A stretch of DNA of 23,050 bases. Origin: Umbilicaria muhlenbergii. Its lineage: Eukaryota; Ascomycota; Lecanoromycetes; Umbilicariales; Umbilicariaceae. Position numbers and translations under genes: made by a program. The notes below the pieces were generated by a model. It was given only the letters and a program-made list of their open reading frames with translations. It searched no databases and had not been told where the DNA came from. Positions 9,371 to 19,029 of this stretch are shown piece by piece; position 1 is the first letter of the stretch; each line of letters begins with the position of its first letter. Location: positions 4,569,593 through 4,592,642 of the forward strand of contig KK106983.1 of the NCBI GenBank assembly GCA_000611775.1, written 5' to 3'.

Positions 9371-11078
9371 AAAACTCTTAATCACTTGACTTCTTTGACT
9401 GATTTTACCATCATGTCATTTGGTAGTGTAATACTGTTTTCCACAGGTTTTTTTAACTTTTCAAAGTGAATTAATTTAAATTTACTGTCATTAAACTGTA
9501 CTGTGTTTGTTTCTGCTCATAAAAAGGCTGTTTCAGCTGTTGATTATAATTTTATACAATTTTCTGCAGCTGATTTTTCAGTAATATATAGTGTCATATC
9601 ATTTATATAGCTGAGTTTTTTCATATCTGAGAATTTGGCCTTGATTTTTGGGAATAAATGCCTTATATATATCAAAAACAGTATTGAGGATATTAATAAT
9701 ACTTGTGAAATTCCTGTCTTGATATTTTGCATTTCTTGTCTTTCATCATCAAAGGCTAATCCTGATTTTCTATTTTCTAGAAAGGATTTTATTCATGATT
9801 GTATTTGTACTGATAATTTCAATTTCTTCATAATTAAAAGTAATTGCAGTAATGACACATGATCAAAAGCTCCCTTGACATCTAGTAATAAACATGATAA
9901 AATATTGCCTTTGTTTTGAGTTGATTTTATATCATGTGTTAAGGTTAATACTGCATTAATTATTAATCTTTGTTTTCTTCCTTCTGTTTAATCTTGATCT
10001 AATAAGTCTGTGACTTGACTTAAATATGATAATTTAGTTGTCATAATTTTCTCTGTCAATTATTCTGTAAGCTTTTGATTTTGAATAATCTGGCTTTCTC
10101 AGCTTTTTTAAAATAACATCAGTGCCTTGATGTCAGCATTCTGAGTGAAAGCTTGCTTGAATTAATTGTTTATAAATTGTAAACATTAATTCTGATATTG
10201 CCTGATATGCTTTTTAAATAATAGCAAAGGAAATATCATCTGATTCAGATGCTTTCTTTGCAGAGAATGTAAATATAACTTGTTTAACTTCATATTCTGA
10301 TTAAGTTTGATCAATTTACATGTATTGTGTCTTGATTATCCTCAATTTCAGCTGTAGAAGGTTTTAAATACATTGCTGTAATAAATGCTTAACATTTGTC
10401 TTGAAAATCTTAACATAATATATTATTTTGATCTTGTATTGATGGTATTTTCTTTATAAGTTGTGGCTTTTTGTATTTATATGTTTAAAATACATCTTTT
10501 CCACTTGCTTCTGTAAGAAATGTTGTTCAGGATTTTTGTTTTGCATTTTTAATAACTTGAAAGTACTCAGATCTGCTTTTTGTGAATTTAATTCACTGTC
10601 TTTCAAATTAATAAAAATTGTTGTAATGTCTTCTTAATGTTAAAATTTATTTTCTAAACCTGATGAGGTATTCTATTCATCAAACTTTAAATTTGTTGCA
10701 TGATTTACATCTAGAAATATTGTATTTCACAGTTTATGCAATTAAATCTCTTAAGTTTTCAGCCATTTGTTATAATGAATAATTTAAACTTATTACTTTT
10801 GCATTTTACTGTAATTACTTTGTAAAGTTCTATCAATAAACTTTTTGTATATTAAAAAACACGTTGAAAGAACTTTTCATCAGTGTAAGGTTTTCAGTAA
10901 TTATAAAAAACTGAATAACTTCATGATCTGAATCAGTATACACTTCTTCATTGACTTGTCAATCAATTATTTTCAGTATTAATTGATTTGTTGCAAATGT
11001 TAAATCTAGAACTGATGAATATTATCTGTTTACAATATGTCTGATAAATGTCATGACATTTAGTATATTAACTAAATT
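9371..11078 (-). pseudogene. LINE-1 ORF2: endonuclease tail and reverse transcriptase (degraded)
   Basis: Downstream part of a Tad-like LINE ORF2. The end of the APE-type endonuclease lies at about 10900-11078 (SVLDLTFATN, and the SDH catalytic motif at about 10919-10932). The RT follows; its best-kept part is 9544-9732 with GISQVLLISSILFLIYI and the box YIND at 9598-9609, where the usual form is an Asp pair. Proline positions read Ser, consistent with CCN to TCN. RNase H and the C-terminus are missing because the element ends against the pogo fragment at about 9370. It is a close homologue of 21408-23050, with small indels (about 26 bp missing here near 10060, about 10 bp missing there near 22460). 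The upstream half lies at 18471-19745, displaced by Gypsy-2. Confidence 0.88.
11074..11078. repeat. Target-site duplication of Gypsy-2 (left)
   Basis: AAATT directly before TGTGATG of the left LTR; the same five bases follow the right LTR at 18471-18475. Five bp is the usual Gypsy duplication length. Confidence 0.85.
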
Positions 11079-11253
11079 TGTGATGAATGCACATGTTTTT
11101 AAATGCAGAAAGGTTGATTTCTTTTAATGATGTTGAAGCCTGCTATATATGAGCTAAACTAAGCTAGACCTAAACAGGCAATGACTTAAACAGATGATTA
11201 AAAAAGTTAATACATTAATAATACAACAGTGAAGTCATGATATAACTGTAACA
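11079..11253 (-). repeat. 3' LTR of Gypsy-2
   Basis: In element orientation it begins TGTTACAGTTATATCATG and ends TTCATCACA. Against 18296-18470 I count about 14 transitions and one transversion over 175 bp, with no indels. Confidence 0.92.
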
Positions 11254-11309
11254 TTCTGTTGTCAACAAAGAAAAGTCATCATCTTAATGATTAATTAAAG
11301 TAGTGCTTC

Positions 11310-11730
11310 TTCTTGCTCTTTAAACACATGTTTTTTATACTTCTTAATTAACTTCTCTGCTTCTCTCAAGTTCTTCATATTATATCAGATATTAAACTCT
11401 GACCTGTAACTCTTTCATCAAATCAAATACTCAGTGATATAATCACGGCCTCAGCGGCTCACTCATTTTCAAAGCAGTTGTTTAATTTCATAATGATCAT
11501 TGATAACAGCTTCTTTAATCATAACTGTTAAAAAGTGTTCTGATTTAAATTTATGATAAAGGTCTTTGATATGAGCTGATTCAAGATGTGTTATTAAAAT
11601 AACATCATGAATTAATCAGTTCAGTGGCAGATCTAGGTGATAAGTTAATTAATTTATTTATTCAACAATCTTGAATGATCTGATAAACTGTTGTTTAAGC
11701 TTCTGATTCATAATACCTGATAACATATTC
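11310..11730 (-). pseudogene. Gypsy-2 pol C-terminus with chromodomain (degraded)
   Basis: Continuation of Gypsy-2 pol beyond the nested element. The chromodomain spans about 11330-11500: NDHYEIKQLL, then GRDYITEYLI**KSY, then *YNMKNLREAEKL. The two stops before KSY replace what is normally a Trp-containing segment, and a further TGA stands before YNM. Part of the aromatic cage that binds methyl-lysine is therefore lost. The stretch just upstream (HIKDLYHKFKSEHF) is the linker that follows the integrase C-terminal domain. The polyprotein seems to end near 11310, only about 60 bp from the LTR, unlike Gypsy-1. Confidence 0.75.
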
Positions 11731-11732
11731 TA

Positions 11733-11764
11733 CTCAGCAACACTGCAGTATAAGCAATGCTGCA
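11733..11764 (+). repeat. Terminal inverted repeat, left, of the 447-bp element
   Basis: Starts CTCAGCAACACTGC and ends AATGCTGCA; 30 of 32 bases match the reversed right end. It is followed by a poly-C/poly-A run. Confidence 0.88.
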
Positions 11765-12147
11765 CCCCCCCTCAAAAAAAAAACAGAATTTCATCAATTG
11801 AGCTGTAGATTTTAATCTAAATAAGGAACTTTAAAGCTCTACATTGTAGTTTATAATATAAATATAGAATTTATGCATTTCAGCACCTTCAAGACTGCTT
11901 TTACTGTGACAACTGCAGTCTTCACAGTCTGCTTCTCCTCATCTTTATCTTGTAATCATTTTAACTTCTTAGCCTGTGTCTTCAGCTGCTTTCTAGATCT
12001 TTAAGAATGTCATTATAAGTTTTAATGATCTTCAGAATACACTCTTCTTTCTTCATTGAATGCATGCAATTATGAGGGAGAAATGAGTAATTTCAATGTT
12101 TATTTTCTATTTTTTGGTGAGGTGGTAAGAGTGAGGAGGAAGAAAAA

Positions 12148-12179
12148 TGCAGTGTTGCTTATACTGCAGTGTTGCTGAG
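12148..12179 (-). repeat. Terminal inverted repeat, right, of the 447-bp element
   Basis: Reverse complement starts CTCAGCAACACTGC and ends CAACACTGCA. It is the partner of 11733-11764, with TA following. Confidence 0.88.
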
Positions 12180-12181
12180 TA

Positions 12182-13180
12182 AAATATGTTAACTTGTATT
12201 CATGATGTAACTGTAATAAAACTTCATCTTCAACAGCAAAGAATCAGAGCTGTTGATTCATGTTGTAATAATATTTAACTTGCATGACTGCTCAGGCAAT
12301 TGCATCCTTTATGTTTATGTTGCTTAACTGATAATTAAACATGATAAGTAGAAGATTCTTCTTCTGAGCTTTTTGAAGTCTCACTTATTTGATGACTCAT
12401 TCAGCAGCTTGCTCTTCATGTGTAGAATGTGCTTCAACTGTGATTGAACTGAAGTTAAGCTCAGTAGAAATGCTTAGTTGAAGTAGATTAAGTGCTTCAC
12501 TTGATTGAAAGCTGTAAAGCACTTCATTCAGGGTCTGATAAGTTGAAGATTAATACACATTGTTTGAGGCAGCTTGAAGGCGTGATAGTATCATGAGTCA
12601 CTCAGCTAAATTCTTCATCATCATAAGATAGTATTGAAGAGTGATCTCAGCTTGCTGATTCATGACCTCTGAGGCATCATCAGTTTGTGGGTGATAAGCA
12701 GTTGAGTAGAATAACTCAACCTTTAAATGCTTAAATATCACTTTTCATAAGCCTGTCACAAACTTGACGTCACAGTCTGATATGATTGCATTTAATAATC
12801 CTCATTTTAGTAAATTCAACCTGACAAGTAACTGTACTGCTCATTTCTTACTGCTTCATGTGATTTTTTCAGGAATGAACGTGACTGCTTTGCTGAACTT
12901 GTCAGTAACAGACATAACACAGTCAAAACAGTCTGAGGAAGTTGAGATTGATAATTTAAAGATAAAGTCAATAATTATAATGCAGAATGACTGCAGTGAT
13001 GTCAGAATTAACTGCATCAATTCATAAGGTGCATGCTGAGGTGTCTGATTTATTTGACATTGAGGGCAAAATCTAATGAACTCATGCAGCTGCTTGAATA
13101 AGTTATGAATGTAAAGACCTTGTGTTAAGTGTTCATGTGTTCAAGCATACTCAGAGTAACTTAACTCATCATGAGTGAGT
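12182..13180 (-). pseudogene. Gypsy-2 integrase (degraded)
   Basis: Integrase on the minus strand, one frame with stops only. The zinc-binding C-x2-C is FCPQCQ (Cys codons 13066-13068 and 13057-13059). First catalytic Asp in IIDFIF (12967-12969), second in IISDCD (12775-12777), Glu in DASEVMNQ (12667-12669). The spacing between the last two is 35 residues, the classic D-D-35-E. Other landmarks are CVMSVTDKFSKAVTFIP and YSTAYHPQTDDASE. All catalytic residues survive although several Trp and Arg codons are now TGA. The C-terminal domain is interrupted after HHEYKL by the nested element at 11733. Confidence 0.88.
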
Positions 13181-13699
13181 TGAAAGACTTCCTTGATTAA
13201 ATCATTAAGAATGCATAAACATAAACCTTGCTCAGGGTCATTGAAATAAATGAGCTTTTAAATTAAGTAATAAAAAAGCTTAATGATGTTCTTCCTCAAG
13301 GCATTATTGTCTGAAATCATTTGTTGAATGTGATCTCATCATGATTCAGCATCATAAGCTTCAAGCAGTCTGATTCAAAAAGCCTCATTCATTTCAATTA
13401 AGCTGACTGCATAAACTGAGGTATGTTCAGTCAGTTGAGAGTCTTTCTTTGACTTTGATTGAGCCATTCAGTCTGTTATTCAAGATCAGACATCAGTCAT
13501 TAAAGCATCAACTGTCAAGCTGTCAAGTGACTGATTTAATAAATCTGAAGTACTTGAGCTGACTAGTTGAAACAAGGTGTTTAAGATTATATTCACTTTG
13601 CCTACTTTATGCTGAATGTCAAGGTGAAAGCGCTGTAGAAATTCATTAACATGTATCAGTCATAAGTTCATCCTCTCAATGAAAGTAGTAATCATTAAG

Positions 13700-14535
13700 C
13701 TGAATTACTTAATTATAAATGTAGTGACTGAGTGATCTGTATAAACTATCATGAGCTTCTCAGCAGATTCAATCATATGATGTATTTTTTAAATTACTCA
13801 GACTAAGCCTGTTATCTTCAACTCAGTTGATCAATAACTGATCTCAGCATTACTTAATGCTTTGTTGAGGAAGAGTATAGACTCTAAGTTCTTCTGACTG
13901 ATCAACTTGAAAAAGGGCGGTGACTGACTTTTCATATAATAAACATGAGCGCTGAAGTTAAATTCTTTAAATGCATTCATGTTGATGTATAGCTGACGCT
14001 TCAGGTCGTAGTGTGTGAGGTTTATAAGTTTGAAAAACATGAATTGAAGGTGATAAAAGGTGTTTAGCTCACTGAGAATAAGTAGTTCAATCATAATTCT
14101 GTCAGTGAATTTTTTTCATTTGTTGCCTTCAATGTTATTAATATTTAAATGATTCAGAGTTATTTTCCTCAGCTGTAGTGATTTCACTATAGCTGCATAG
14201 TAGGGTATGTACTGCTGTAGGTACTCAGTCATACTTAAATAAGTTTTTAGCTGATAAAGTGTCTGAGGAAATTTCAGATTTGTTATGACTGTCAGTTTAT
14301 CTTCAGCAGTTGTTAAATTTAGGGCGTCAACTTGTTGATTAAGAAGCTGAACTGTGAGATAGTCAAGGAAGGACTTCTTTGAGAAGAGGCATATTTTTTT
14401 CTCTGCAAGGGATTTGAAGACCTTGTTTAAGTGTATTAAGTGCTCATTTAAACACTTAGTCTTAATATAAATAACAATGTCATCAACATAAGCTCTGAAG
14501 AAATCATGATGCAGCTGTAGTATGTGATCAATCAT
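13700..14535 (-). pseudogene. Gypsy-2 reverse transcriptase (C-terminal part) and RNase H (degraded)
   Basis: The stretch at 14116-14535 is open for 139 codons and holds the RT catalytic box in AYVDDIVIY (14479-14490), then EHLIHLNKVF and the thumb region YLQQYIPYYAAIV. RNase H starts at 13831-14094: RQLYINMNAFKEFNFSAHVYYMK, where the nucleophilic Asp positions read Asn (13981-13983 and 13975-13977). Both are explained by G-to-A in CG or GG context. RT residues look intact; RNase H looks inactivated. This frame follows the upstream pol segment after two stops. Confidence 0.88.
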
Positions 14536-14539
14536 TTAT

Positions 14540-15960
14540 TAAATGTAGACTGATGAGTTTCTATATCTCATGACAGCTACTTTGAACATTTCTTAATCTT
14601 GATGAGAAGAGACTGTGAGTTTATGATGATCCTGTGATTTAACCCGCCATTGATAGAAGAAGAAGGCACAATTCATTGTTAATATGAAGTTTGCCTCTTA
14701 TACAGCAGTGAGAATATCTCCTTGACTTGAGACTGAGTAAGCGTCAGGCATTGTTATCTGATTTAAAGCTCAAATATCAATTACTACATGATCTTTTCAT
14801 TCATTGAGAGTTGTCTTTCAGACCACAAAACAGAGGTATGTAAAAAGCATAAATTGAGTTGTTCATATCATATGATCTTGCTCATGCAGCTTGTTAAAAG
14901 CTTCATTGATGACTTCATGATTCTTAATGCTTAATGAGTAAATCTTAATTTATTCAGGCTTATAAAGTTCCTTTCAATTGTTTAAAAGCAGTATTTTCAT
15001 TCATTCATCCTTTAAGATGTCAACAACATTGTTGTTATTCTTTCACAGACTTAAGTAACAGTTAATGATCTCACTCAGAGCTGTAAAAGCGGCTGTGATC
15101 TTATCATAAACTGTAACATCATTTTGTAACTGCTGTTCTGATTCAATGATAGCACTGAAGGTTATATGATAAGCAGTTGATGCAGTTAACAAGGTCTGAA
15201 AGATTAATTTAATTCAATTAATGAGTTTAAGGCCTGCTTGAAGCAGGTCAGAGCTGATTAAGAAGTAATTATCAACTTCATATTCAACAATTCACTCAAG
15301 GTGAATGTGATATGATATAACAACAGCTTTATCTGAGTCATTTTAAAGTTCTATACTGAAGAGCTGATAGTTCACTATTGAGGTATAAATCTCAGTGAGG
15401 TTGCAGTTTAATTCAAAGAGAAGATCCTGACCTGTAAGTAAATCATGAAGAGACTTAATCTGAATGATCATCAAGCTGTAAGCAGGTATGATAATTTGAT
15501 TATTTAATATTAAAAAGCAGTTGATCTGATTAAAGAAAATAATAACATTTATGTTTAATCTGACATTCTCACAGCTGCTTATGACTGCTTTTCACTGAGA
15601 TAAAAGTACATCAATTCACTTCAAGACAAGAATGTCAGTCTTAATGAGCACATTAATTTTTAAATCATTAACAACATGAATCTCTCAACAAACAACTGCA
15701 GTTTTACTTTGATCAACTGAAAGGTAAAGCTTTAATTCAACATAATCACTGACTGCATGTGAACTGAAGCTTAAATTATGAACTTTTATAGAGGAGATCA
15801 TCTTCTTGACTTTCACTTTAAAAGCATGTTCCTCAAGAAAGCTTCAATTGATGAGACTCATGATGCAATTAATGTTTAAGCATATGAAGTTGACTTGATC
15901 ATCCTGAGACAGTCTTGCCTGCACAGTGATGTAGCATCATCCTTGAAATTCATACCCTTT
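14540..15960 (-). pseudogene. Gypsy-2 protease and N-terminal reverse transcriptase (degraded)
   Basis: Protease: CLNINCIMSLIN at about 15850-15885; the active triplet, normally Asp-Thr/Ser-Gly, reads Asn-Ile-Asn, so it is dead. Downstream are HVVNDLKINVLIKTDILVLK (about 15630-15690) and the long linker typical of this fungal Gypsy group. RT fingers at about 14640-14850: LCFVVWKTTLNE, then IDI*ALNQITMPDAY, then CAFFFYQWRV. Many TGA stops, no frameshift noticed. Assignment rests on motif order between the zinc finger and the YVDD box. Confidence 0.8.
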
Positions 15961-16203
15961 GACTGAAATGTTCATGATGTTCAACTGAATTAAATCTTCA
16001 TTCAGTGCTGATGCTGTCAAGTAAGTTGATGATTTAAACTTAAGCTTTGAGATTAAGTCCTGCTTCATCTTAATAATATCATGACTGAATCTGATGTGCT
16101 TGTGCAGGCTGTTATTCAAGTTGAAGGATTTTAAGCAGCAACAGCAATAATAAAAGGCCTGCTTTATGATGTAATTAATGTTGATGTTATCTGAGTCATT
16201 CAC
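15937..16203 (-). pseudogene. Gypsy-2 C2H2 zinc finger between Gag and protease
   Basis: An 88-codon open stretch of the polyprotein. Residues 20-41 form a classical C2H2 finger, C-x2-C-x12-H-x4-H (YYCCCCLKSFNLNN then SLHKHIRFSH, 16081-16146), with the hydrophobic Phe and Leu in the usual places. This is not the CCHC knuckle normally found in Gag. It may bind nucleic acid in packaging or targeting, which is inference. It is followed without a break by the protease region. The ATG at 16203 is probably internal, because the same frame continues upstream. Confidence 0.75.
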
Positions 16204-18000
16204 CTTAGAGAAGCTTTCTTCATATGCTTGACCTGAGTTATAAGGTACTTCATTAATGACATAGTTTACTCAACTGTCTTTCTGCTTATACTGATCATTA
16301 TCATAATAGTCATTTTCATAGTCATTGAACTGACTAAACTGATCAGTCAATTCATCATGATAAGTTTTAAGTAATTAAAAGTAGTTAAGCCTGTACCTGT
16401 CTTCATTTCACTGATTATAAGGCAGCTGATCAGTATGCTGCTGACTCAGAGACTCATGATACAGATTTTGAGACTTGTTTTCACTTGTTGATTGAAGCAG
16501 CTGACGTGAGGTATAATCAGCTTGTGATGAGATTATAAAGTTTCACTGCTGCATCAAGTTAAACTGCTGATTCAGGATGAACAACATTAATTAAGAAACA
16601 AAAGAAGAGGACTGCTGATTCTGATTAAACAGCTTTAAATGAGGAATAAAAGAAGAAAACCCTTGATAAACAGTTTAATCAGAGTGATCTGAAGTAGAAA
16701 AGAGAGACTGATGATAAGAGGATTGATACAAAGACTGATATTAACCTTGATTAAAAAAGTTAAAATGAAAATCATCATACTGATCATTTCAAACATCTTC
16801 AAATTGAGAACTTTAATTATCATGCTCTCTGTCATGCTGATCACTCATGCATTGTTCATTATCATCATGTTGATGCATGTCTCATCAAGTGTCTTTCTTG
16901 AGGTTGAGTGTTTGAATAAATTGACTAATCATGGTAGTAGCAGTAGGGGGGTCAATGAATGCTTGAAGTTCAATCATGATGTTTTGATAAGTGAAGGTTA
17001 ATTGATTTTTAATGCTCTTAATGTTTGCTGACTTAACATGATGTAAGATTGTTTGAATGTATGCAGAAGACTCTCAGTGTGACTGTGCATCAATCATGAT
17101 ATATTTGATAAAAATGAGACTGATGAAAGTAACTGCAGCTGACTTCTTGAAGTAATTCTTCAAGGCTCAGCATTATTTCTTTATGCTGTTCTCATCATTC
17201 TGAAGGCTTATTCTTTTGAGGTTTAAAAGCTCAGACATGTATCAGGCTAAAGCAGAGCTCTGAAGACAGATGTTCAAGTTAACTCATATTAACTGAGTCT
17301 TTTTAATCATAATCATGTCATGAACCTGTTTGATAAACAGCATAACACTTCAATAGTAGATGTCTTTGCTGACAGTAGTGATCTCATCATCTCTGTGAAA
17401 CTTATCAAGGTGAGAGTCAAATAAATTAATTTCATTCACTCTTTAATGAATGAAGGATGCAGGCGTAGGTGTAGATGTAAAATTTATAAAAGCAATTTTA
17501 ATCATGCTGTTCTCATTATTGCCTGCTTATTGAATTATCATGACAGTCATGACTGCTTGAGCTATTAAATTAGTGAGCTCTCATCATTAAATATTAATGA
17601 AATCTTAATCTTCTTTTATTTCTTGAACAGTTTAACCTGCTCTTTTGTTGTCTGTCATTTAATTAATGATATTCATTGAAGAGCTCTGGCGTCTGACTGT
17701 GCTGATTTCACTTAAAGAAGTGATGAAATCAGCTGTTGAACTTGACAGTTCTTCAGAAACTGAGCTCATAAAGACTTAACTGAAGAGGTGATTCAAGATC
17801 TTGTTGAGTGCTTGATTTAAGTCTCAGCATAAGCGTGACTTGTCAGTAGCTCACTCAGCAGGTTAGGTGAGAAACTCTTTTAAGTTTAATTAAATCTGAC
17901 ATTCAGTGTGATGTTCAGAGGGTTGATTTGACTGAGTTCATTCACATGTAGCTCAGGTTATAACTTGTTGTTTTGAGGCAGTGATATCTGAAGTTTAAAC
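16204..18000 (-). pseudogene. Gypsy-2 Gag and Q/N-rich linker (degraded)
   Basis: From about 17450 down to 16870 the minus strand reads as a capsid-type Gag: DEITTVSKDIYY, VMLFIKQVHDMI, SSALAWYMSELLNLKR, HVKSANIKS, then QAFIDPPTATTMISQFIQT. From about 16850 to 16210 the frame is rich in Q, N, D, S and Y, a low-complexity linker leading to the zinc finger. Upstream of 17450 the frame is broken by many stops and I cannot place the start. The role is particle assembly; the protein is non-functional as it stands. Confidence 0.7.
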
Positions 18001-18279
18001 ATGTTCTGAATCAATAAAGTCCTGAAGCTGAAAGCACAAATCAATTATAAACAGATTTAATACAGAGGAATCTGAGCTAAAAGTCAGCTTGAAAAACACT
18101 CATGCAGGGTTTTAATGATGAAGTAGTGCTTAATAACATGACTGTCTCAGACTCAGCTAAGTGGCTTGAGGACTCAGTCTGATGATGAAGGAAAAATGAT
18201 GAAAAACCTTGATTGACTCACTTGAATTGAGTGATATGAGGAGGCTTGATTTAATCAAACAGTTTATGATGCTTAATTC

Positions 18280-18293
18280 AATGTTGCTATCAA
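18280..18293 (-). promoter_or_regulatory. Probable primer binding site of Gypsy-2
   Basis: Immediately inside the 5' LTR the minus strand reads TTTGATAGCAACAT. Primer sites normally start with TGG, complementary to tRNA CCA; TGA here fits one G-to-A change. The tRNA is not identified. Confidence 0.35.
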
Positions 18294-18295
18294 AT

Positions 18296-18470
18296 TGTGA
18301 TGAATGCACATGTTTTTAAATGTAAGAAGATTAATTTCTTCTAATGATGTTGAAGCCTGCTATATATGAGCTAAATTAAGCTAAACTAAAACAGACAATG
18401 ACTTAAACAGGTGATTAAAGAAATTAGTACATTAATAATACAACAGTGAAGTCATGATATAACTGTAACA
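18296..18470 (-). repeat. 5' LTR of Gypsy-2
   Basis: Partner of 11079-11253, 175 bp, TG...CA ends, followed by the duplication AAATT. Confidence 0.92.
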
Positions 18471-18475
18471 AAATT
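18471..18475. repeat. Target-site duplication of Gypsy-2 (right)
   Basis: AAATT, identical to 11074-11078. Joining the two flanks here restores a continuous LINE endonuclease reading. Confidence 0.85.
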
Positions 18476-19025
18476 GCAGTGATTTGTTTACAGTTATTAT
18501 AGTAAACTTTCTGCATTTTTTGCCTCTGTGATTATAGAATTTCATCATGTATGATGTGCATTAAAGTCTTCACAAACTAATGTTCTAGTTGTTGCACTTA
18601 TTTGACTTAATGCTCTTTTCATTGTTCATGTATTTAATTCAGGCTGAAGAGACTTTTCATTATATATATTTAACAGTAGAATTTCTTTTAAATCTGATGC
18701 AGAAATAAACAAAGCTTGTAAATCTGCATCCTTTGATATATCTGATTTAAGCGTGCATTTTATTCCTTTATTTGCTTTTGTAATAAATATTAAAACTCAT
18801 AGTCTGAGTTCTGATGTTGAGATAATGCTAGTAAATGCTGAATGTGAAATAGTATTATTATATAAGTCAATTCATGGTTCTTGAATTAATATAATATTTA
18901 TTTTCCCCACCGCAGCTTCTAGACATGATTGCATGATGTTTATTGATTTATTGCAGTTATGTTGAAAAATCTGTATTTTAAATAATTCCTGCAGGTCTGT
19001 GTTTGAATGTTGTATGTTTATATTA
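18476..19025 (-). pseudogene. LINE-1 ORF2 N-terminus: APE-type endonuclease (degraded, split)
   Basis: The endonuclease nicks target DNA to start LINE insertion. Minus-strand motifs in order: QEP followed by TGA (18872-18883, normally a Trp-bearing QEPW-type site with the catalytic Glu), LLNIYN (about 18655-18675), and EDFNAHHT** (18542-18571, the DFN motif followed by two stops at usual Trp positions). The remaining part with the SDH motif is on the far side of Gypsy-2 at about 10919. Stops are TGA except at the very end of the segment. Frame continuity across the insertion supports one ancestral gene. Confidence 0.85.
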
Positions 19026-19029
19026 TACA

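Larger units (their letters stand above)
11733..12179 (-). mobile_element. 447-bp pogo-type non-autonomous element (MITE-like)
   Basis: Bounded by a TA duplication (11731-11732 and 12180-12181) and 32-bp terminal inverted repeats beginning CTCAGCAACACTGCAGTATA that differ at only two sites, both transitions. Read on the minus strand, its first part matches the leader and first about 20 codons of the pogo-like transposase at 8453 (ATG at 12054-12056, then KKEECILKIIK). It then jumps to a lysine/glutamate-rich tail (QAKKLK, DKDEEKQTVKT) typical of a pogo C-terminus. It is thus an internal-deletion derivative that would need transposase in trans. It splits the integrase tail of Gypsy-2. Confidence 0.88.
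11079..18470 (-). mobile_element. Gypsy-2: Ty3/Gypsy chromovirus, complete, RIP-degraded
   Basis: Second full-length chromovirus, 7.39 kb including a 447-bp nested element. It has 175-bp LTRs, the 5-bp duplication AAATT, and on the minus strand gag, a Q/N-rich linker with a C2H2 finger, protease, RT, RNase H, integrase and chromodomain. Its pol differs clearly from Gypsy-1 (YVDD rather than YLDD, different RNase H), so the two are separate families. It sits inside the endonuclease of LINE-1. Stops abound in every domain. Confidence 0.92.

Noticed and set aside
9635-9862. 75-codon + strand frame, repeated at 21663-21896
   Set aside because: Opposite-strand shadow of the LINE reverse transcriptase; it is repeated only because the LINE is.
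12764-13027. 87-codon + strand frame
   Set aside because: Opposite to the integrase catalytic core, which has exact D-D-35-E spacing on the minus strand.
16635-16844. 69-codon hydrophobic minus-strand frame resembling a membrane protein
   Set aside because: It is an off-frame reading of the Q/N/D-rich linker of Gypsy-2; the I/L/M content comes from shifted ATC/ATG-rich codons.
16711-17001. 96-codon + strand frame
   Set aside because: Shadow of the Gypsy-2 Gag and linker on the other strand; composition is low-complexity I/L/M and no domain is visible.
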